A stretch of DNA of 64,000 bases, taken from assembly GCF_029633865.1 (NCBI RefSeq), contig NC_079224.1:20037967-20101966 (forward strand), in the 5' to 3' direction. Both the position numbers and the translations under genes were made by a program. The notes under the pieces were generated by a model. The model did no database searches. It saw nothing but the letters and a program-made list of their open reading frames with translations, and was not told where the DNA came from. Shown piece by piece: positions 60,387 to 64,000 of the stretch; position 1 is the first letter of the stretch; every line of letters starts with the position of its first letter. The stretch comes from Lampris incognitus (Eukaryota; Chordata; Actinopteri; Lampriformes; Lampridae).

Positions 60387-63300
60387 ACACGGCACTACAG
60401 CCGTAATACCCCCTCCCATAAAAACAAACACTAGGTTTGTATACAAGAGGGTAATTGCACACATACACAACACACGGCACTGGGGCCGTAAGAATTCTCA
60501 ATCAGAGAATGAACCAAATAAGGCTGTGAAAATGGGTGATTTTGTGCAGGGGAACTGTAGCGGATCGGTGGAGGCAGGCAGAGGGAGTTTGGATACCGAA
60601 TGAAGAGAACTCAAACCAGCTGGAGCAGTTCTGATCCATCTCGCTCCTCAGTGTGGAGGGAAAGATCTTCAGTATTCTATCCAGAAGGATGACAGACTTC
60701 CTACGTAAGAATGCCTACATTGATACTTCAGTACAGATTGGTGGCATTTCTGGAGTTCCAGGGTGCTTAGAACACACTGGAGTTGTCACCCAGCTGATCA
60801 GTGAGGTGCACGAAGGGAAGGGTGACCTAGCTGTGCTTTGGCTTGACCTTGCCAATGCATATGGCTCAATACCCCACAAGCTGATTGAGACTACTCTGGA
60901 CCGACACCATGTACCCAGTAAACTCAATAACCTCATCCTGAACTACTATGGGAACTTCAGGCTCAGAGTCACTTCTGGGAACACAACATCTGACTGGCAC
61001 CGGCTTGAGAAGGGGATCATAACTGGGTGTACCATCTCAGTTACACTCTTCACCCTTGCCATGAATACGGTGGTCAAGGCAGCTGAAACTGAGTAGAGAG
61101 GCCCTCTGTCCAAGTCTGGCGTTCGGCAACTCCCCATCAGAGCCTTTATGGATGACCTCACTGTCACCACATCATTGGTGCCTGGTGGTAGATGGATTCT
61201 CCAGGGCTTGGAGAAGTACATCTCCTGGGCAAGGATGCATTAGCCAAATTCAGAGCCATGGTGTTGAAGAGGGGGAAAGTGGTGGACTGGTTTCACTTCT
61301 TTCTGGATGGCATTGCAGTCCCATCCATTACTGAGAAACCAGTCAAGACTCTAGGCAAGGTCTTTGACTGTAGCCATAGAGATACAACAGCAAACAACAA
61401 GTGGCAAACAACAAGCAAACCCACGGACAGAGGAACATTACCTTTGTCAGGGCTGGTGAGCAGCCTCAGTCACAGCCAAGATCAGCAGCCGGTCTCCTCA
61501 CCTCTGCATCAGACTGGGAGCTGTGAGTCGACTTGGGGGGGTAGCTCAGGTTCCCAGATCACGTTATGACAACTTCATTGAGACCAGACATAGTGCTATC
61601 ATCAGCCTCTTCAAAACAGGTGCTCCTTATAGAGCTGACAGTTCCCTGGGAGGACCAGATGGAGGAGGCAAATGAGCAGAAGCGGTTCAAGTACCAGGAG
61701 CTGGTGGATCAGTGCCAGAGGAGAGGCTTGGTGGCACATTATGAGCCCACTGAAGTGGGGTGCAGTGGCTTTGCTGGCTGCTCAATGTGCAAGGTCTACA
61801 TTCTATTTGGCATCACTGGGGCTGCTAAAAGGAAAGCCATCAATTCTTCCATGGAGGCTGCAGATAGAGCCTCCAGATAGCTTTGGATCAGAAGAGGTGA
61901 TCTGTGGGTCAATACTGCTGGGTCACAAACCAGGGCCTGATCAACCCTGGCTGGGTCGCCTGAGCTAGGGTGTATGATGTTGAAAGACCCGAAACACCCG
62001 AGGACCTCAGGAAACTTCACTGATGATGTGTCCCAGTGCATCAGAGGATGTATCTTCGAGTCAAGTCATTTCCCATGATGCATCAGTGTATTTATTCTCA
62101 ATTGGAGAATCAACCAAATAAGGCTGTGAAAATAAAAAAAGTCTTCCTACAGTCCATCACATTGTGTCTCAAATTGCAACCAGATGACTTGAGGCCCAAC
62201 CCCATCAGCACTTTTGAAGTAATTGGCCACAAGAAACTCGTGATAGACCTGCTCATCATGGACAAGAACATCGGCCAATTAGACATAGTAGCCTGCGTTG
62301 TGTTGCATGAAAACATTTACAGTCAGACAATGATGAGGTATGAAGTCACCCCATCTGGATTGGGCAGCGTTCGGTGGTAGCTAATTTCCTCCGGCATATA
62401 TGCAGATTCTTTGTCATATCGTGATGGTTTACCGTGATGGTTTGCCAAGCGAAAAGTACTGCACCTCTAATTTATACAAACCAGTCTCATATGCATTTCA
62501 TTACTGACAGTTTTTATTCCTTGCAGATTATACCTTGCAGATCATGTTCATGAGTGCACCCCTTACCAATATGCGGTCATCAGACATACAAGAACAGAAA
62601 GTAATGGCACAAATCGAGAGACCTAATGAGCGTCTGTCTTTTTCAAAAGCCGTTGTGCTGAGACTTGTTCAGCCATTGTGCTGCAGACTGATATGCAGAA
62701 TTAGAAGAAAACCATTTGGTCAAAGTTATCCCTTACTCTAAAACTCAAGACAACAGGATCCAAAGTAATTTCATTGTTGTTTTGATTGGGCCTGTTCTCT
62801 GATTTACTGCCTTGGAGCAAACAGACAGAACAGAGTTCATACGCATGGGTTTCTTATCCCTAACTTAGAGGGCTTTGAGGTGTCGTTTAAACATGAGCCA
62901 CACCGTATGAGGACATGTGTTTTCATCCACAGTCATCAAGGTTCTGCAACAGTACACGCCAGCATTGTGTTCATGCCAGTAATCTGTCCAGTTTTATTTA
63001 GACTGTTTAAAGTATATGATAAAGCCTATAATGATCTTGATTATTTCTGAAATTATTACATCTTTGACATAATCTGGGTCCTGGGGTATTATTTTGATTC
63101 AGATATATTATTTGGAATGAAAAAAGAGGTAAAAAAAAAAAAGCTGGTAATGGCACAGCTCTGACAGAGCAGTGTGTTCTCTGCAGCAGGTTAAGTTAGG
63201 AAACAGCATGAAGATGTGCAGGGAAGCATAGTCACAAATATAAAACAGTCCCTGGTTATACACTTACTTTAAAAAAATGCACAATCACTCCTGGCAACAA

Positions 63301-63680
63301 CAAAAAACAAACAAACAAACCAAAAAAAAGAAAAAAAGAAGAATTGCAGTAAACGTTAAAGCGGTGTGAATATTCCCCCATCAAGTGTGGCCTTTTATTT
63401 TTAGGCTGCTTTGCTCTTTGACTGCAACATTTCGGTGTTGACCTGAACCATACATACAGCAAAGCATCTTTAATATTTCAATCACACTGTAACTACCCTG
63501 CATGAAAAACCTTCTCTTTCAACACAGCTATTTTTTTTCTCTCTCAATGCATGTCCAAACGCCACTCAATGAAACGTTAAATTCTTCTCAACTAGAGTTT
63601 AGGGCCTTCAGCCGATCCATCAGAAAAGACATCCGTCTCACAGAGAGACAACTTCTCCATCGGCTTCACGGATCTGGATG
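54398..63680 (+). CDS. apbb1ip: RIAM / APBB1IP, N-terminal coding exons (3' end outside window)
   Basis: Three exons: the end of exon 1 with ATG GAG at 54398-54403, then 58121-58180 (20 codons) and 63596-63680 (28 codons plus one base). All have AG/GT borders and fit in phase. The product begins MEVENLDDVFSNLLGEMELL, then TQSLG, and later NFSIGFTDLD. This matches the N-terminus of RIAM: the amphipathic LLGEM(D/E)LLTQSL helix binds talin, and the motif resembling SVGFKDLN follows. RIAM links Rap1-GTP to talin and integrin activation at the plasma membrane; its RA, PH and proline-rich regions lie beyond the window. The first two codons rest only on the splice fit and on similarity in length to the known start. 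RAPH1 (lamellipodin) is the alternative, but the helix and the gpr158 neighbourhood favour apbb1ip. Confidence 0.85.
54404..58120 (+). other. apbb1ip intron 1, no recognised gene
   Basis: Contains poly-G and poly-T runs (near 55310 and 56470) and a stretch at 56445-56830 that reads like a dispersed fish repeat. No exon-like open frame with known similarity is seen. Confidence 0.5.
58783..59205 (+). mobile_element. tRNA-derived SINE, family A, copy 6
   Basis: B box GGTTCGAATCCCTG, the full body and an A-rich tail, followed by a TA/TG microsatellite. It lies in apbb1ip intron 2. Confidence 0.85.
59226..59310. repeat. (TA)n/(TG)n compound microsatellite after SINE tail
   Basis: Alternating TA and TG blocks start 20 bases after the SINE tail. 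Confidence 0.9.
60349..60385. repeat. (CA)n microsatellite
   Basis: CA repeat in apbb1ip intron 2. Confidence 0.95.
60494..60533 (+). repeat. 40-base direct repeat, left copy, beside the RLE LINE
   Basis: Contains ACCAAATAAGGCTGTGAAAAT. It recurs at 62094-62133 with three or four mismatches, exactly 1600 bases away. Confidence 0.8.
60540..61990 (+). pseudogene. LINE with reverse transcriptase and restriction-like endonuclease, broken
   Basis: The frame at 60653-61096 encodes a reverse transcriptase piece (LWLDLANAYGSIPHKLIETT, then GCTISVTLFTLAMNTVVKAA). The catalytic FMDDLTVT follows at about 61147-61170 after a stop. Near 61575-61700 the pattern RPDIV...LLIELTVPWE...KRFKYQEL matches the PD-(D/E)-x-K core of the restriction-like endonuclease found at the C-terminus of R2/NeSL/HERO-type LINEs. 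Stops and frameshifts inactivate it. It is 5'-truncated and lies in apbb1ip intron 2. Confidence 0.75.
62094..62133 (+). repeat. 40-base direct repeat, right copy
   Basis: Partner of 60494-60533; the pair brackets the LINE remnant. Confidence 0.8.
62140..63595 (+). other. Rest of apbb1ip intron 2
   Basis: No gene or recognised repeat. An open frame at 62036-62380 begins in the flanking repeat and resembles nothing I know. Confidence 0.5.
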
Positions 63681-64000
63681 GTGAGAAAATAAATCTTAGT
63701 CATTTCGCAGAAAGACGAAGATATAAAATAGGGGATGTGAACCAGTGGCCAAAGGATGATATGAGGTACTTCTAGCCTACGATGGGAAATGGAGAGTGAC
63801 AGAGAGGAAAGGTTATGTGGGGACAAGGAGGAAGGAGAATGAGACCAGGTAGAGCAGTGACCACATTGTGTCAGGAAAAGGAAAGTTAAGTGGCTGATAG
63901 TGGCAGAATACAATGGAAATGAAGTGATATTTTGGTCTAAAATGACTTCAACAATCATTTATGTGAATGGTAAATGTGACATTTGTATCTACTCCTACAT

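Noticed and set aside
62036-62380. 114-codon open frame as a gene
   Set aside because: It starts within a repeated flank, has no recognised similarity and no splice support.

Overview
The window is nuclear DNA of a vertebrate, almost certainly a teleost fish. It has spliced genes with GT/AG introns, tRNA-derived SINEs, LINE, LTR and DNA-transposon debris, and many long di-, tri- and tetranucleotide microsatellites. There is no operon structure and no bacterial feature. All gene models were built by hand, by joining exons whose splice phases agree and whose products match known families.

Layout. (1) 77-13711 (+) is the 3' half of gpr158, an orphan class C GPCR, in six exons running from transmembrane segment 5 to the stop. 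(2) 17406-28540 (+) is a complete 11-exon annexin A13-type gene of 316 codons, with an N-terminal Met-Gly-Asn and four annexin repeats. Its first intron holds a Ty3/Gypsy retrotransposon (18129-22048) that itself contains a hAT element and a LINE-like insert. (3) 28541-42380 has no gene I can recognise. It holds the annexin 3' UTR, an RTE-type LINE split by an L2-type LINE, a solo LTR, and a Harbinger-like element inserted into a copy of itself. (4) 42381-52177 (-) is a complete 7-exon gene for a predicted secreted protein of 939 residues. It combines a signal peptide, a coiled coil, TNF-receptor-type cysteine-rich modules, a degenerate EGF module and three C1q/TNF-like repeats. I do not recognise a named family with this architecture, and it is the most interesting item here. 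(5) 54398 onward (+) is the 5' end of apbb1ip (RIAM): three short coding exons carrying the talin-binding helix, with the rest beyond the window.

The genes do not form a pathway. From general knowledge, gpr158 and apbb1ip lie close together on human 10p12, so the block looks conserved. The annexin and the 939-residue gene between them do not belong to that human interval as far as I know. The 939-residue gene and apbb1ip are divergent, with about 2.2 kb between their start codons.

Most other long reading frames are repeats (poly-Glu, poly-Leu and Thr-His frames from microsatellites) or retroelement pieces. Transposon names rest on recognised protein motifs, inverted repeats and target-site duplications read directly from the sequence. 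No database search was possible.
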